A stretch of DNA of 64,000 bases from Scolanthus callimorphus (GCA_033964015.1 CM066919.1:496001-560000), one strand, 5' to 3'. Shown: positions 44,611 through 56,214, counted from the stretch's first letter. The notes: a model not told the origin generated them from the sequence alone. A program made the numbers and translations.

Positions 44611-46669
44611 CCCAAACTTGGTAAGTCTTCTCAGTTAGTTGTACTCTACCTCTCACGAAAGAAACTTATGAAACAATTCCAGCAATTTAGTTATTTCTTG
44701 CTCGAATTGAATATTATAGCAACAGCACATTCTGGACAAGAAGCTGCTCTCATTCGTTTATTAAATACCGCTTTCTGTAGATACTCGATTCTATTTTCTC
44801 TTTTATATAATTAAAAGTGAACATTAGCCGATATAATCCTGAAGAGCTCCCTACTTTTCTGATATCCGCGCTCGGCACACTAAACAGAAGTGGGATAACA
44901 CATTTTTAGAGGTAAAATTATTACATCGTTTACAACTTAAATCGCATGGGAAAGCTGACCTGGGCATTTCTCTGAGTAAACCCTTATTACTATAGATGCG
45001 ATTTTAGCTGGTAATAAGATCATTCACGGTCGAATTTTCAAGTTATACCAATTATTCTAAAAACACCTCCTTTGGAAAATTTAAAATATCCCAAACAGGC
45101 GAGCTTAGTATATCAAATGGACTACACCATTTGGTAGTGCAGAGGTGGCTTAAGCTCTGTGAGAACAATTATGGAAATCGGAAGATTTTTTCAGGGTCAA
45201 ACATACGCTAGAAGTTGAGGTCTATTTCTGCAATAAATACTCGGGAGCCACCTTAAGCGCCACAAGCGTATTGTTTTCTTTGGACAAGTTCTCCAAAAGT
45301 AGATTAGATGTCATTCCTTATGCGCGCGAAGCGCGCCGAAATTTTCAACATAATCAGTAAAATAAAACTAGAAAATGATATAGAACTCGTTGCTGGAATC
45401 TCTCTTTCAAGGCTTCAGGTTTCGAGAGATCCTCCCCTTTCACTCGCCCAAAAATGAAGTGATCCCTCCCAAAATCCTCCGACCTCGGTCCTTAAACCAA
45501 TATATTTTCGCACGATAATCGAACTTCTGGTTCAGCGTTAATTCCCCGTTAATGCCCCGCTATAGAAGGTCCGTGTTAAGTTCCCTCCCCTTCCGTAGAT
45601 TAATGTGTTAAATCCCCGCCTGACCGCGTTACCTTCCCGCCCTGTCCAGGGGGTGGGGGCCGGGGTGTCAATTGACTGGTGCATCGCCTCGATTATTTAC
45701 GTGAGAATGTTTGGTAATACTCGGGTAAAATGCAGTGATCCTCCCTCCAAGTACAATGATTAACGCAATCCCACATCTCCCGTCCCCTGTTTGACCTAGT
45801 ACTGTAGACATTTTACAGTAAAACGGGCTCGCATAACCTTAGTTGCGCGCGAATAAGCGCGCCAAATTTTGATAAACGTTTGTTTGTTTGTTCATCGTTT
45901 TTTTTTTGTTTGTTCATCGCATTTCATCAAGCCTCAGAGAAAGGGTAGATGAACATGTTTTGTGTACGGCATAGTAAACAAAGCCTGTCAGGAGCTCAGG
46001 AAGTACACCACCTCAACTATATAGGTTAGGTTACATTATTCATGCGCACAACTGCGCTCCGCAAATGACGAAGATACGAAGATATGAACGAATTTCTATG
46101 CTTATAACGTCGAAAACTCACGCTTACCCGTAAGGGGTCTTCTTTCAAACATATAGTGACATGCCATCCAGGCCTTTCATTTGCGGGGAAATTTAGGGAG
46201 AGTTTGATTTTCCTCGTCAAGATAACTTGTTCTTGTCAACGATAGTGTCGTCATTGCTGAAAGAGTATATTTTATTATATGGATGCCAGTGTTTTATCGG
46301 AAACTAAAACACTCGTATTTTCCATATCTTCACTAGTGAAAATATGAAAACGTTATGTACCGAATGTCCCGGATGTGCACGTTTGCAGTGTTGTTTTCCT
46401 GACTTCGTCTGCAGTGAAATCTCGCTCGCTCGGTCACACGAGTTTTAAGCCACAAAACTAAGTTTTGTTCTAGTTCTAAAGAGAAAAACCTTATTTCAAC
46501 TATGGCAGAGAAGGCTACAGCAACACAAAAACGAAAATCAGTTCTTAACAACACTGGGAATCAGAAAGATTGAGGGAGCATTTCACAAATAAACACTTTC
46601 GACTTTACCAAGTGAGTTGTTCAATTTGTAATATTTTGCCGCTATGTCAATTCTAATCCATATAATAAA
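44611..46669. other. No gene seen
   Basis: Interior of the 3.3 kb element. Apart from the repeats listed there, no ORF or RNA is supported. Confidence 0.45.
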
Positions 46670-46815
46670 AAGAACATTACACGGTGGCTTGAAGATATGG
46701 ATTTCATTCACTCGTGTCAAAAACAATATTTTACTCACTCGCTGCGCTCGTTCGTAAAATATTGTTCTTGCCACTCGAAAATAAAATCCATATCTTCGCG
46801 CCACCGTGTAATATC
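46670..46815. mobile_element. ~146-bp palindromic MITE
   Basis: ATTACACGGTGG at the left pairs with CCACCGTGTAAT at the right, then GAAGATATGGATTT with AAATCCATATCTTC, then AACAATATTTTAC with GTAAAATATTGTT around a CTCGCTGCGCTCG centre. A related, decayed copy lies near 46265-46345. Confidence 0.88.
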
Positions 46816-47099
46816 CTCTATAGATGTCATTTTTATGGAGAAGTTGCTGAAATAACCACTATCGCTATTTGTTTTACCCTTTTCATCGTCCAAAATGTTG
46901 TTGAAAAAAATTATGACCCTCCCCCAAACAGGAGTGAAAAAATTTGGACCCTCCCCACTAAAATAAGAGCCCTCCCCCGCGATAATATGACACGTCCCTA
47001 AGCGACGCCATTTTAGGTACCTTTTAGGGGTAAAATAAAGTTCCCGACGAGCACCCCCGCTTCAAAAATAGGGAGTCCCCCACCACCCCTTCCCCCGGT

Positions 47100-49460
47100 C
47101 TACAACAGGAATCATCTTATCGTTTTTGCGAATCTTTAAAGATTCTCCGTAACAGGTTTATCCTATATAATAGTCGATTACTTTATTTACCAGGCACTTG
47201 CTATCGAGACGTCAAAATGAAGCGAAAACCAAGAGATGATACGATCAAAACATGGACTGTACGACGAGATGAATCTGAAATCCAATGTTCCTTTGTAACC
47301 AATGCGATGATTTGGTATAAACTAGTGGTGCTGGGATACTGTGGTCCCTTTGTGCTAATACAATGATTTCATAGCGGTGCTGGGATAGGGGTATTATAAT
47401 CATGGCTAATAATCAAAATGCCCGGGAATGACTTGCATTTTTAATCAATAAAACTATATCATCTTTTTCATTGCAGTAGTGCAGCTGTAGTTTTGTTTTT
47501 CTTTTCCTAGTCCACGTTTATTTTACTGCCGTTTTCATAATCCCGAAGCAACAGACAACCTGCGTTCGATTGCAGAACTATTACACATATCAATCACAAA
47601 CATCACTCAGAGGATTTCAGTAGTGACATGCGCGGAAAGATAGCAACAGGCAACCCGCGTTTGATTGCAGAACTATTACACATATCAATCACAAACATCA
47701 CTCAGAGATTTCATAGGCAGTTGACCCAGGGGGACACGTCGGGTGCTCGATTACCCCCAATGTTTGAAGCTGTAAAGAAGAAAGAAGCGTGTTCTTTTTG
47801 TTCTGTTATGTTTCTGTTATTTGCAAGAGAACTAGCTCGTCGAAACCTAACTATGGGCGCTTTTTCACATTGTTCACAAATTGGTTTTCGCGCACGAACT
47901 AAAAATGGACGTCATTCCAATATGGAATGTGAGATGGAAGAAAAATATTGTTTCATTCTTTGCCTCTAATGCTAGCGGGCTGCTTACTTGTTTGTCAGGG
48001 AACATAGTACATGTAGCTTTGAAAACACAATCAATTATTCGAGATCGAAGAATATTCTATGTTATGCAACTGAGCCTCAGACAGTACCTCGTCATATCGA
48101 GAAATCCATCGCATCCGAGCCAGCAACGAGCCTACTGTTGATTCACTGTGACGAATGTTGATTCACTGTGACGAATGGCAAATTGTAATTGCTCTTTTAA
48201 TGTTTTTTTAAGTATTTACAATACAGAAGGAGAAATAAAGAGAAAATACGACTAGTAAACGAACAACCGAAAGGGAACACACCACGCGAATCACTGTTCT
48301 TCTTTGATCACGTGAAAACAATTTTTTGAAGGAGAAAGTTTAGAACAGATAACAAGAAAGTGTTTCTGAGCAGAATTTACATAAAACACGAACTTTTTCT
48401 GACGAGAAACTCGTCTCAGACGCGTTTTCCGTCTCCATATCAAGAAAATTCCCTTAAAAATTGTCGACTTTCTTCAACTTCCTTATAAGGAAGTATCTGC
48501 ATACCATATTTGGAATCCCAGTAAGTTTTTCACTATTTTTATTGACGTAGAATACTTCAAACTCAGCCAGAACTCAAATACACTCGAGAAAATATGTTAT
48601 GTGCATTTTCCGCTGTGTTGTTCAAGGTCAAGAACCTGGAAACAAGGTAGACAAGATACCACAGGAAGCCCGCTCTATCTCTAGAAAGACGACAATGTTT
48701 TCTTGATATGTAGTGTGAATACGGCTAATGTATCAGTCAATTCCAGCGACGACCATGCCCCCCGGGCAACCCCCGGGATTTTGGTCATTTCTAAAATTAA
48801 AAGTAAAAATTCCCCACCCCAGGGGCTGGAAAAGTGCAAAATACTCAAAATACAAAAATTGGACAAATGCCCCTCCCCCGGGACCAGAAAAAGACAAAAG
48901 ATTCCATCGACACTGCGTAAAGCTTCACTACAAAGTATTCCCACTCAGAACTTCATCTCCATTTATTCTGTCCGAGCATTTATAATTCGTTTTTAAACTA
49001 TACTTTTAGATTTCTCCTCTCTGAAAACGAGACAAAATCGAAATTCCTCATATTTTCACACTGTAGGCCTGAGAAGGTCTTTTGGGCGGATCCAGGGTAG
49101 TTTACGTAGTTTCCGGAACTCACTCTCAAATTTTTCCAAACTGAGAAAATTTATTAAAAGTAGTCACTTGGTCCTTATTTTTCCGGTCATGAAACTCACT
49201 CATCTTCTAGAAGAAATCACTCATTTCATTTTAGAAATCACTCATGTTCTTGTATTACAGATGATTATTAAAGAAAATACATCAAACGCTTCTTAAAGGC
49301 TTTTCAAGCCCGTGCGCAGCAGGCTGTCTTTATTGTTTACTAGGTCATGTCTCAGAAACTGCCCTGATGCGCCGGGAAATCTTTGCGGTTCAAATTCGTA
49401 CTCACAGGGTGGGTTTGAGTCGGTAGAGTAATGCTGGAACTCACTCATCAAAACGCTCGT
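47100..49460. other. Non-coding stretch with small duplications
   Basis: Includes a ~94-base direct duplication (47548-47621 and 47642-47715, GATTGCAGAACTATTACACA in both), a 20-base tandem TTGATTCACTGTGACGAATG at 48136-48178, and CCCGGG-rich patches at 48760-48890. No supported gene. Confidence 0.55.
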
Positions 49461-49575
49461 CGATTGGCTGGGACAACATCGATTGTGTTGGAACTCACTC
49501 AAAACTCTTTCTCATTGGCTAATCAAGACGTGAACTATCAAGGAAACTATTGACAAAAGTATAAAAGGGGCAATA
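49461..49575 (+). promoter_or_regulatory. Candidate Pol II promoter with two inverted CCAAT boxes and TATA
   Basis: ATTGG(CTG) at 49463 and ATTGG(CTA) at 49514 are each preceded by a GGAACTCACTCA-type repeat. A strong TATAAAAG follows at 49560-49567. Spacing of about 45 and 95 bases from CCAAT to TATA is typical of an animal core promoter. A start site near 49590 would be expected. Confidence 0.6.
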
Positions 49576-49672
49576 CCTCCCCCAGCGTCGAGTCTTTGAC
49601 TTGTTATCACTAGATTTCGTCTGAGAACTTGCTAAGGAGTTTAAACGAAGGAATCCATTGAGAAAATACAAT

Positions 49673-49795
49673 ATGCCTCGAAGCGATTCAGTCTGTCGGA
49701 AGGAGAATGGTTCTGCCTACGACATTGGCTTGGTTCTTGGCGCAATCGGGACGTATTTTGATAATGTCATGCTAATGTTTATCGAGAATATTTGA
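49673..49795 (+). CDS. Possible 40-residue peptide downstream of the TATA box
   Basis: First ATG after the predicted start site, context AATACAATATGCC. It reads a Cys- and charge-containing start (MPRSDSVCRKENGS) and then a hydrophobic segment (DIGLVLGAIGTYF...MLMFI) to a TGA. A good splice donor (ACGAG|GTGAGC) lies eight bases past the stop, so the ORF may instead be leader sequence of a spliced transcript. No family recognised. Confidence 0.3.
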   Translation: MPRSDSVCRKENGSAYDIGLVLGAIGTYFDNVMLMFIENI

Positions 49796-49802
49796 AAACG
49801 AG

Positions 49803-50641
49803 GTGAGCTTTGCGAATTAACAGTGTTAATTGAGAATGGTATGTTGTCTCGGCCTGGCTAACAAAATACCAATGGTTTATAGCCTATAGATTTTGTTTAC
49901 CATTGTGTATGTTTTGGTGTCCAGTGCGAACCAGCTCTGGATAAATTATTGAAGCCTTCGATTGTACTTTTGACCTTGAGCCGCCTCATGTTTCAACAAG
50001 CACTCGAGTGGAAAAGGTGAAATGCGTTATAAGTCAACGCGTATTGATGAGCCGATGAATAACAGGCGTCAGCAGTATATCACTAGAAATCAACAAATTC
50101 TTATATCCCCTTTTCAAAACAATGATTTTCTGTGGTCCCACTAAGAAACAGGAGATGTTTTTTCTTGTAAAAAAATACTTCTTATGTGGTCTTGCGAGAG
50201 TAATTAAATTATCTCAGAATGCAGGAAATGGCATTTAGATCGAGAGCTCAAAATTTCAAAATTTCTCGGGGGGGCATGCCCCCGAACCCCCCTAAAAGTG
50301 GTAGGTCACTAATGGAAACTACTCCCCCCAAAACCTGGATCCACCCCTGAACGAGTCTTGTTTACTTCCTGGACGGTGTCACGCACCGCCGCGTGACGAG
50401 TCTTGTTTACTTCCTGGACGGTGTCACGCACCGCCGCGTGACCGTGAAATCTGATCTGCAAACCACACCACGGCAATACATGATAAATGATCACTAGCGG
50501 CGAACGCATGTACACGTTAAAATCATCTTTTAGGCATTATTGTTCCTTGGACATCGAATAGCTAGCCATTTACTTCTATAATATAACAGCGCACTTCGTG
50601 ACAGTAGTCTAGGGGTTGGTAAAAGTAGGTGGCGCGGAAAT
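49803..50641. other. Non-coding stretch
   Basis: Contains a palindromic GGGGGGCATGCCCCC patch at 50269-50285 and a 46-base tandem duplication (GAGTCTTGTTTACTTCCTGG, two copies) at 50352-50445. Confidence 0.5.
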
Positions 50642-50763
50642 CATGGCCAAATGCGCCTACTCTGCTTACGTCGGTGGCGAGTGTGGTCCCAGCCCTGAAA
50701 ATCCTAAACTCCTGAAATGCATAACATTACATGAATGTAACAAGGACATCAAGGGGCCAGTAT
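50642..50763 (+). CDS. Possible first exon of the second transposon-like gene
   Basis: ATG followed by about 39 codons rich in Cys (MAKCAYSAYVGGECGPSPEN, LLKCITLHECNKD), ending at TAA. The Cys spacing suggests metal binding, but no family is recognised. The exon end and its link to 51135 are not established. Confidence 0.35.
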
Positions 50764-51134
50764 AAAGGCCGAAGATCAGTTACTTCTTGCTCGGGCAGGT
50801 GAGCTAGCATGAATGAATTCTAGTTTATTTCGCAACATGTTTTCTGTATTGAAAATCTGGAACCGGATCTGGAATCTATAGCATGTGTGGGATGGACCCT
50901 ATGTTTGGAAAATAAATTGAGCTTAACATTCGGAAACGATTTATTTTTACTTCGAATTTTGTTTTTTGATGCTCTTAGGATTATTTTGAGAATATCGACA
51001 TGCACAAGGGATTGACCATTTGTCCCCGGCACAGGGCGAGATATGGCATTCGCTGGAATACGCACAAAAATATGTGTGCAACCCCTGCCGAGTGGGCTGA
51101 TCCTTTTTGAAATCAATGTATTAGCGATTTGCAG
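50764..51134. other. Probable intron
   Basis: Lies between the possible first exon and the acceptor TTTGCAG at 51134. No donor is clearly assigned. Part of the stretch is open on the + strand from 51043. Confidence 0.4.
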
Positions 51135-51333
51135 AAAGTGCCGCGAAAAGCTGGGAAGGAAAACTGCTGGTAGTACCGCATCACACCCACCAACAACAGC
51201 ACCCCAACCGGCCACACCCGAGCCAAGCACGGCCACACCTGCGGTCCACTCGACCGAAGCATCACCTAAAACCCGCGTAGCAGGTGAACCCAAGAGTCCT
51301 TCACCGACTTCATTTTCCAGTTCATCGGATGAG
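51135..51333 (+). CDS. Second gene, Cys-rich start and Pro/Ser/Thr-rich linker
   Basis: Exon from TTTGCAG to GAG|GTGAGA. It encodes KCREKLGRK followed by a low-complexity linker (PPTTAPQPATPEP...SPSPTSFSSSSDE). The open frame continues upstream to 51043 (VLAICRKCREK), so the exon may start earlier. The donor matches the acceptor at 51786 in phase 0. Confidence 0.6.
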
Positions 51334-51785
51334 GTGAGACCAGCAACCTTTATTATTGGTAGGTCGCAGAAGTGTGCCGCGAAATCGCGGTGCTCTTTCC
51401 AAGCTCACTTGTTCATATTTCTCAAAAGACGTGTAAGGTTAATTGGTTGTCGCTTTTTCTCGATCCTTGTCACACCCTTTAAAGTACGACTTCAACGACC
51501 AAAACCACCCAAGTAAATCTTTAACACTTTGTAATAGAGATGTTTATATTCTTGATGATTTGACATTATCTCTGTAGAATTTAAGTGTAGATGATAGTGT
51601 ATAATTGTTTTTGTAACTTATTCTTTTGCTGTTTTCAAGTAAACACTCGAGCATTTTTGATTCGGAAAATACAAAAACTTTTACACCTGCATGTTTTTCT
51701 CATTTCTTGATTGTGAGTGATAGTCGCAATGTGACATGCCCGACGCGTATATTCAATTTAATGTGTGTTTTTTTGTTATTTGTAG

Positions 51786-52800
51786 GACGTTGACGCGTTG
51801 GCACATGTCTTCAGTAAGCTGGATTTAGCAGAGGAAGGTTCGAGTGCAGTGTTCAGTTCAGAAACGAGCACAGGTAGCGACACCAATTCCATCGACACAC
51901 TAGCCTCGAGAAGACGGAAGTTAAACGAGCTGCTACAATCATGCGGCAAGACCGTCTTTGTCTCTGGTAAACCACAATAGCCATTTAAAGATATTGCGCA
52001 AAGACGACAAATTGTGTACATCGATAGAGCGACAGCCGCAGTTGTCTCCAGCTTGGAAATAATAACACTGGGTGACGCGGGCAGCCTGTGGAATGCTCTA
52101 CTCACTTCCAAACGAGTTGAGAAAAAGCTTGGGATAACTACTGAGCAACAGGCCGTTGATCGGAAGTACATGGAGGCCCTAGCGGAGACATACCATAATG
52201 CGTCAGGATGGGATACGCGCAGACAAATACTAGCCATCATGGCCGATCTCGTGTCATTTCGAGAGTTAGAAAGTTTCATTCCAGGTATAACGGAATACAG
52301 ATATAAGGCCGCGCGAAAGCACATCCTACAATATGGGCATGGACCTGTTCCCAGAGCCAAGAGTCCCCGGATGAGAGTAAGCGAGTTCCAACTGGATCAC
52401 TTTCTTAGCTTTATCACAAGCTCGCATATAGTGCAGGACTTGCCATTTGGACAGCGCTACCTGCGTCTGTCCAATGGCCAGGTTTTAGAGACCCCTAATG
52501 TTATCCGGGCTATGATTCCCCAAAGAATTGTTGAACAATATACAGAGTACTGCAAGGAAGATGGAGTTTTTTTCCACTAAGTACATCAACAATGCTACGG
52601 ATCCTCTCGGCGTGTACTGCACCCGTGCGACAGTCTCTCCAAGGCCTTGACTATACACGGCGGCGGATGGTGCTAAAGCCTTCGATGGCCTCTTGTCGAT
52701 CACAGACAAGTTGGAAGGCCACGGGAGAGACAGAGAATGGCGTCGCTGCTGTCAGTCTGCTTTGAAAGAAGGCAAACAGTATATCAAGACGGACTACAAG
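51786..52800 (+). pseudogene. Second gene, main conserved exon (damaged)
   Basis: Exon from TTTGTAG| to AAG|GTATGT. It encodes a helical region, then QRRQIVYIDRA, TRRQILAIMADLVSFRELES, YKAARKHILQYG, LDHFLSFITSSHIVQDLPFG and NVIRAMIPQRIVEQYTEYCK. After frame changes it carries SLQGLDYT and FDGLLSITDKLEG. The motif series recurs in uncharacterised, transposon-like proteins of cnidarians, from memory. Damage: an in-frame TAG at 51978-51980, one-base shifts in the T run 52567-52573 and near 52657. The TAG is a substitution and not a homopolymer artefact, so this copy is probably dead. Confidence 0.7.
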
Positions 52801-53054
52801 GTATGTTATTTCGCCATCCATCACGTGATCTATGCATTTTGTACTAAACCGTCTCAAAATCGGTTTGGTATAGCATGTATAAAGTAATCTAAGATGTCGC
52901 ATATCTTATCAATGTCAAGTGCCCTCGCTCATTCTTTCTCGCAACAATGGCTTTCAGCGAAACAAATTGCGATGCTTCCCACATATCTACAAGGCTGAAG
53001 GTTCGTTCGCTTTTTACGTACAACTAATGTCTATTTGTACTCTCTCTTTGACAG

Positions 53055-53190
53055 GTGCACGTCACAGAGGCGTCACCCATCGCAGATCATTGTTGCCATT
53101 TCGCCCTCAGTGATCCAAAGGCGTCATGTTTCGGCCAAACGTGTGATCATAACCATACCGATACGTGTGACTCTTGTGAGAATGCCACCC
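53055..53190 (+). pseudogene. Second gene, zinc-motif exon
   Basis: After TTTGACAG the frame reads VHVTEASPIADHCCHFALSD then CFGQTCDHNHTDTCDSCEN, a Cys/His cluster of the C-x4-CDHxH-x3-CxxC type and probably a zinc site. The exon's 3' end is not resolved because the frame runs to a stop near 53206. The next coding segment begins near 53290 in another frame. Confidence 0.6.
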
Positions 53191-53289
53191 CCTCCCCCAA
53201 CTTCTAATGGTCCACCCCTTATAATAAAGATGTTATATATAGCATCAGATACAACCATGACGTCACCATACGGGTATTCCCCTTGTAAA

Positions 53290-53742
53290 CCGAGATTGTG
53301 GGCAAGCCTGGGCATGTCAGTCTTATCCATGATAGAGGCGGCAGTCAAAGAGGCAAGCGACTTCACCGAGGAGGAACGGGATGACCTTTTGTTTTCATGC
53401 ATGCAGTCTATTCAAGCGATAGAGGCTTGGCGTGCCCATCAGCTAAGGACCATCCAACAAGATAAGAGCCGCATTAACACAGTGCGAGGTTTGAGCACCC
53501 TGGATGTCATGGTTACCGCAAGATGGGGCGATGAAGTTCTTGCCGCATAAGTACAGAGAAACCCAGGCCGACTGGTTCGGTAAGCGCGGCATGTCGTGGC
53601 ACATCAGCGTGGTCGTGCGAAAATGTGACAGTGGTGACCTGCAGACGGCAACGTTGTTGTTCCGCTGATTGCGCACATCCTACAAACGCTCAAAAGGAAC
53701 ACCCTGAAATAGTGGCTGCAAAGTATCGACAGGATAACGCTG
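53290..53742 (+). pseudogene. Second gene, transposase-like exon
   Basis: Reads a helical stretch (AAVKEASDFTEEERDDLLFS, AIEAWRAHQLRTIQQDKSR). After an extra base in a G run at 53525-53528 it reads YRETQADWFGKRGMSWHISV, and finally VAAKYRQDNA before GTAAAT. The QDNAG-C-Y-H block spans this junction and looks like part of an RNase H-type catalytic core, with the Asp as candidate metal ligand (inference). Further shifts occur near 53650-53700. Confidence 0.6.
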
Positions 53743-53827
53743 GTAAATGTTGTTTATTTCATGTTGATCTTTTGTTTTTGTTGTTTTAAGGAATGTTTGG
53801 TGCTCATATGAGTTATTCTCCGACTAG

Positions 53828-54131
53828 GGTGTTATCATGGCGGTGCTATGCTGTATGGCTGTCACCTGATGTCGGAGGCCAGCGGAATCGCCGTGGAGAA
53901 TGCCGATTTTAGTGACCCCCAAGGTGGCAAAGGGGCAAGCGATCGCAAGGCCGCGACAATAAAAGCGCATGTTCGCCAGTACGTGAATGAAGGAAACGAC
54001 GTCGTTACGGCAGAAGGCTTGAGAGAAGCAATCCTGTGCAACGGAGGAGTGCGAGGCGTACGGGTTGCCCTGGTAGATGGCGCCACTTTAAAAAAGGTAT
54101 CAGCAATCTAAACAACTTCCAGTATGCAGGC
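53828..54131 (+). pseudogene. Second gene, exon before the hAT insertion
   Basis: In phase from 53742 (G|GG TGT). Reads CYHGGAMLYGCHLM, ENADFSDPQGGKGASDRKAA, TIKAHVRQYVNEGNDVVTAE and GVRGVRVALVDGATL. The conserved SDPQGGKGxSDRKAATIK block has candidate catalytic Asp residues. The frame is shifted by one base in the A run 54090-54095. The coding sequence is cut at 54131 by the hAT element and resumes after it. Confidence 0.68.
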
Positions 54132-54909
54132 TAGGCACAGACAGATTCTGCTCGGCAACTTTTGAGCAACTTTTTCAATTTTGAGCAACTTTTTCCATTC
54201 TGAGCAACTTTTTTCAACTATGAGCAACTTCTTCGCATTTCCGCTATTTCCTATTGAATTTTTTACAACAAATGGCAATTTGTGATACATTTGCCATTTC
54301 AAATCAAACACAGAATGAAAAATCTTGCTAAAAAGGTAATAAAAAAGTACTTTTTTCATCTTGGGTGCTCACTGCTCAGAGGTATCTTCAAGATATGGAT
54401 GTCTCGTTGGGTATCACATTCCAAATATAGAGCAGAAGCAAAATGGCGGAAGACCCTATTCAGATTGCTAGAAAAAATGGGGCTGAGGTGACATAACCTA
54501 AAAGGGCTCCCTTATAGTTTCTTTCAAAATAGTAGCAGCAGCTATTGTTGTATGAGTTTGATACTACAAACTCCCCATTTTGTTTACTAAGCCAACAGAA
54601 TGGCGGCAAGTGAGTCTCTTTTTAAACAACCGTATTGATTAGTATAATTATGTCATATGGTGTTTAGAATATAATTGCCTGATCCAGGGGCTCATGCCCC
54701 TGCCTGATCTTATGGATATGTTGAGTTGAGTGATTCTTTATCATTTTTTAAATAAATCAGGCGACAAGCGTGAAGAAATGCTCTTTTTTGGGAGCAACTT
54801 TTTTGATTCTGTGAGCAACTTTTTCGAATTTGAGCAACTTTTGAGCAACTTTTGAGGGTATTTTGCGGCAACTTTTAAAGAATTTTTCAGCAGAATCTGT
54901 CTGTGCCTA
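54132..54909. mobile_element. 778-bp hAT-type non-autonomous element
   Basis: TIR TAGGCACAGACAGATTCTGC (21 bases identical at both ends) and an 8-base target duplication ATGCAGGC (54124-54131 and 54910-54917). The 8-base TSD and short TIR point to the hAT superfamily. Subterminal GAGCAACTTTTT repeats occur at both ends in the same orientation, possible transposase binding sites. No transposase ORF. It interrupts an exon of the second gene. Confidence 0.92.
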
Positions 54910-54917
54910 ATGCAGGC

Positions 54918-55239
54918 GACGGAGTCAAGGTTTGTAGTGATTTCTATTCTTTTAGGTCGCACCAGTCGTGTGGAGTAGAGCCATTGACAATTCGTAATGC
55001 AGTCGTGCCGCCTTGCAATTTTTTCATTGAGATATTTTTTGTACAACTGATTACCCTGCTTTCTGTCGGTGCGGGGTGTTTCTCGGTGTTTTGGATGCGT
55101 ATGGAATGCTTCGAAAAATTACATTTGGCGTGCGCAACCGTGTGACGCTTATTAAATTAAAATGTTGTTTTATGCCCTCAGGTGTGGCGGGCATACCAAG
55201 TTGGAGAAGGGAAATTTATTCCGTGGAGCCAATTTCAAG
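54918..55239 (+). pseudogene. Second gene, remainder of split exon and last visible exon
   Basis: After the hAT element the exon continues GACGGAGTCAAG to a donor at 54930. A further exon, 55182-55239 (CCCTCAG| to |GTCTGT), reads VWRAYQVGEGKFIPWSQFQ in phase. These two pieces join sensibly only if the hAT element and the intron are left out. No later exon is recognised. Confidence 0.62.
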
Positions 55240-55737
55240 GTCTGTATAATATTTCTCGTATAGAATATCCTTTGGAGAGCACTTAGTAACAGGCACTGAT
55301 GAATGCGCCAATTAAACACACATCCGCTTAGAGAAAGGGCTTTCAGTGCACGTGACATCATTCGAAACTAATGAACTGAACCTTCGGATTTGCCTCCTTC
55401 GCGTGTCTGTCAGGTTGGGAGCTCTTGATACGAGCACAGAATAAGCTCGTCTTTTGCCTATGGACGCGCAATGATATTTAATTGCGCGCGCGAAGTACGA
55501 TAATCAATCTCAAGCATATTGAGTCAGTGAAACCGCAAGGAGGGACGGAATGAATAGGGCATACGCGAGAGACAGACACATTTAATGCAAAATATATTCT
55601 ATGGCCCTATATGGGAGTAATAATGCTAGATGTTTATTGTTTTAGTAACAAGCAACGTCCTCGTGGCACAAATCACGGAGTCGTTCTCTGACGGCGATTT
55701 CGTAGCGATCGCGCACCGACAGTCATCCAGTGCTGCA
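55240..55737. other. No gene seen
   Basis: Sequence between the last exon and the inverted-repeat element. No feature supported. Confidence 0.45.
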
Positions 55738-56214
55738 CCTTGTTGAGGCCACATTTGTAATAACCTGCCACATTTGTAATAACTGCCACATTTGTAATAA
55801 CATTGTGCCACATTTGTAATAACTGCCACATTTGTAATAACATTGTGCCACATTTGTAATAACTGCCACATTTGTAATAACATTGTGCCATATTTGTAAT
55901 AGTGCCACATTTGTAATACCACTGTGCCACAGTGTAATAGCGGAGCTCCTTAGCGGCCTAAGGTTCGTAGAGCGGAGCACCATAGCTATCGCAGGAAGAA
56001 TGCAATAACTCAAACTAGAACTCAGGTATACGATCGACTTTCTTATGGTTCAGCGGTATTCCCATATGGGTATCACGGGCGCGTCCGTGCGTGCCTGCGC
56101 GCCCACAGGTAAACCAAGACCCTTCTCCGTATAAATCATATCTCAGGAAGGGATGAAGCCAGACAACCTGGGTAGGGGTGGGGGTGCCAGTGGCAAGGGG
56201 ATGCAATTACCTGG

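Larger units (their letters stand above)
43826..47099. mobile_element. 3.3 kb foldback element with nested copies
   Basis: Left arm 43826-43998 begins ACCGGGGGGTGG and includes GGGGGTGCTCGTCG, GGTACCTTTTAGG and GGGACCCTCCCC. The right arm, 46900-47099, carries the same words inverted and ends CCCCCGGT. Inside are the 44270-44610 and 46670-46815 foldbacks. A segment TCATCAAGCCTC...AGAGAAA is repeated directly at 44195 and 45930. GTCAATTGACTGGTGCA occurs inverted at 44054 and 45668. No transposase seen. Confidence 0.72.

Noticed and set aside
44162..44615. Opposing ORFs of about 90 residues
   Set aside because: They are mirror readings of the two arms of a foldback element.
50820..51293. 157-residue antisense ORF
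   Set aside because: It mirrors the Pro/Ser/Thr-rich linker and intron of the second gene and shows no motif.
51776..52360. 194-residue antisense ORF
   Set aside because: It is opposite the conserved exon of the second gene. The sense strand has recognisable conserved blocks and correct splice sites.
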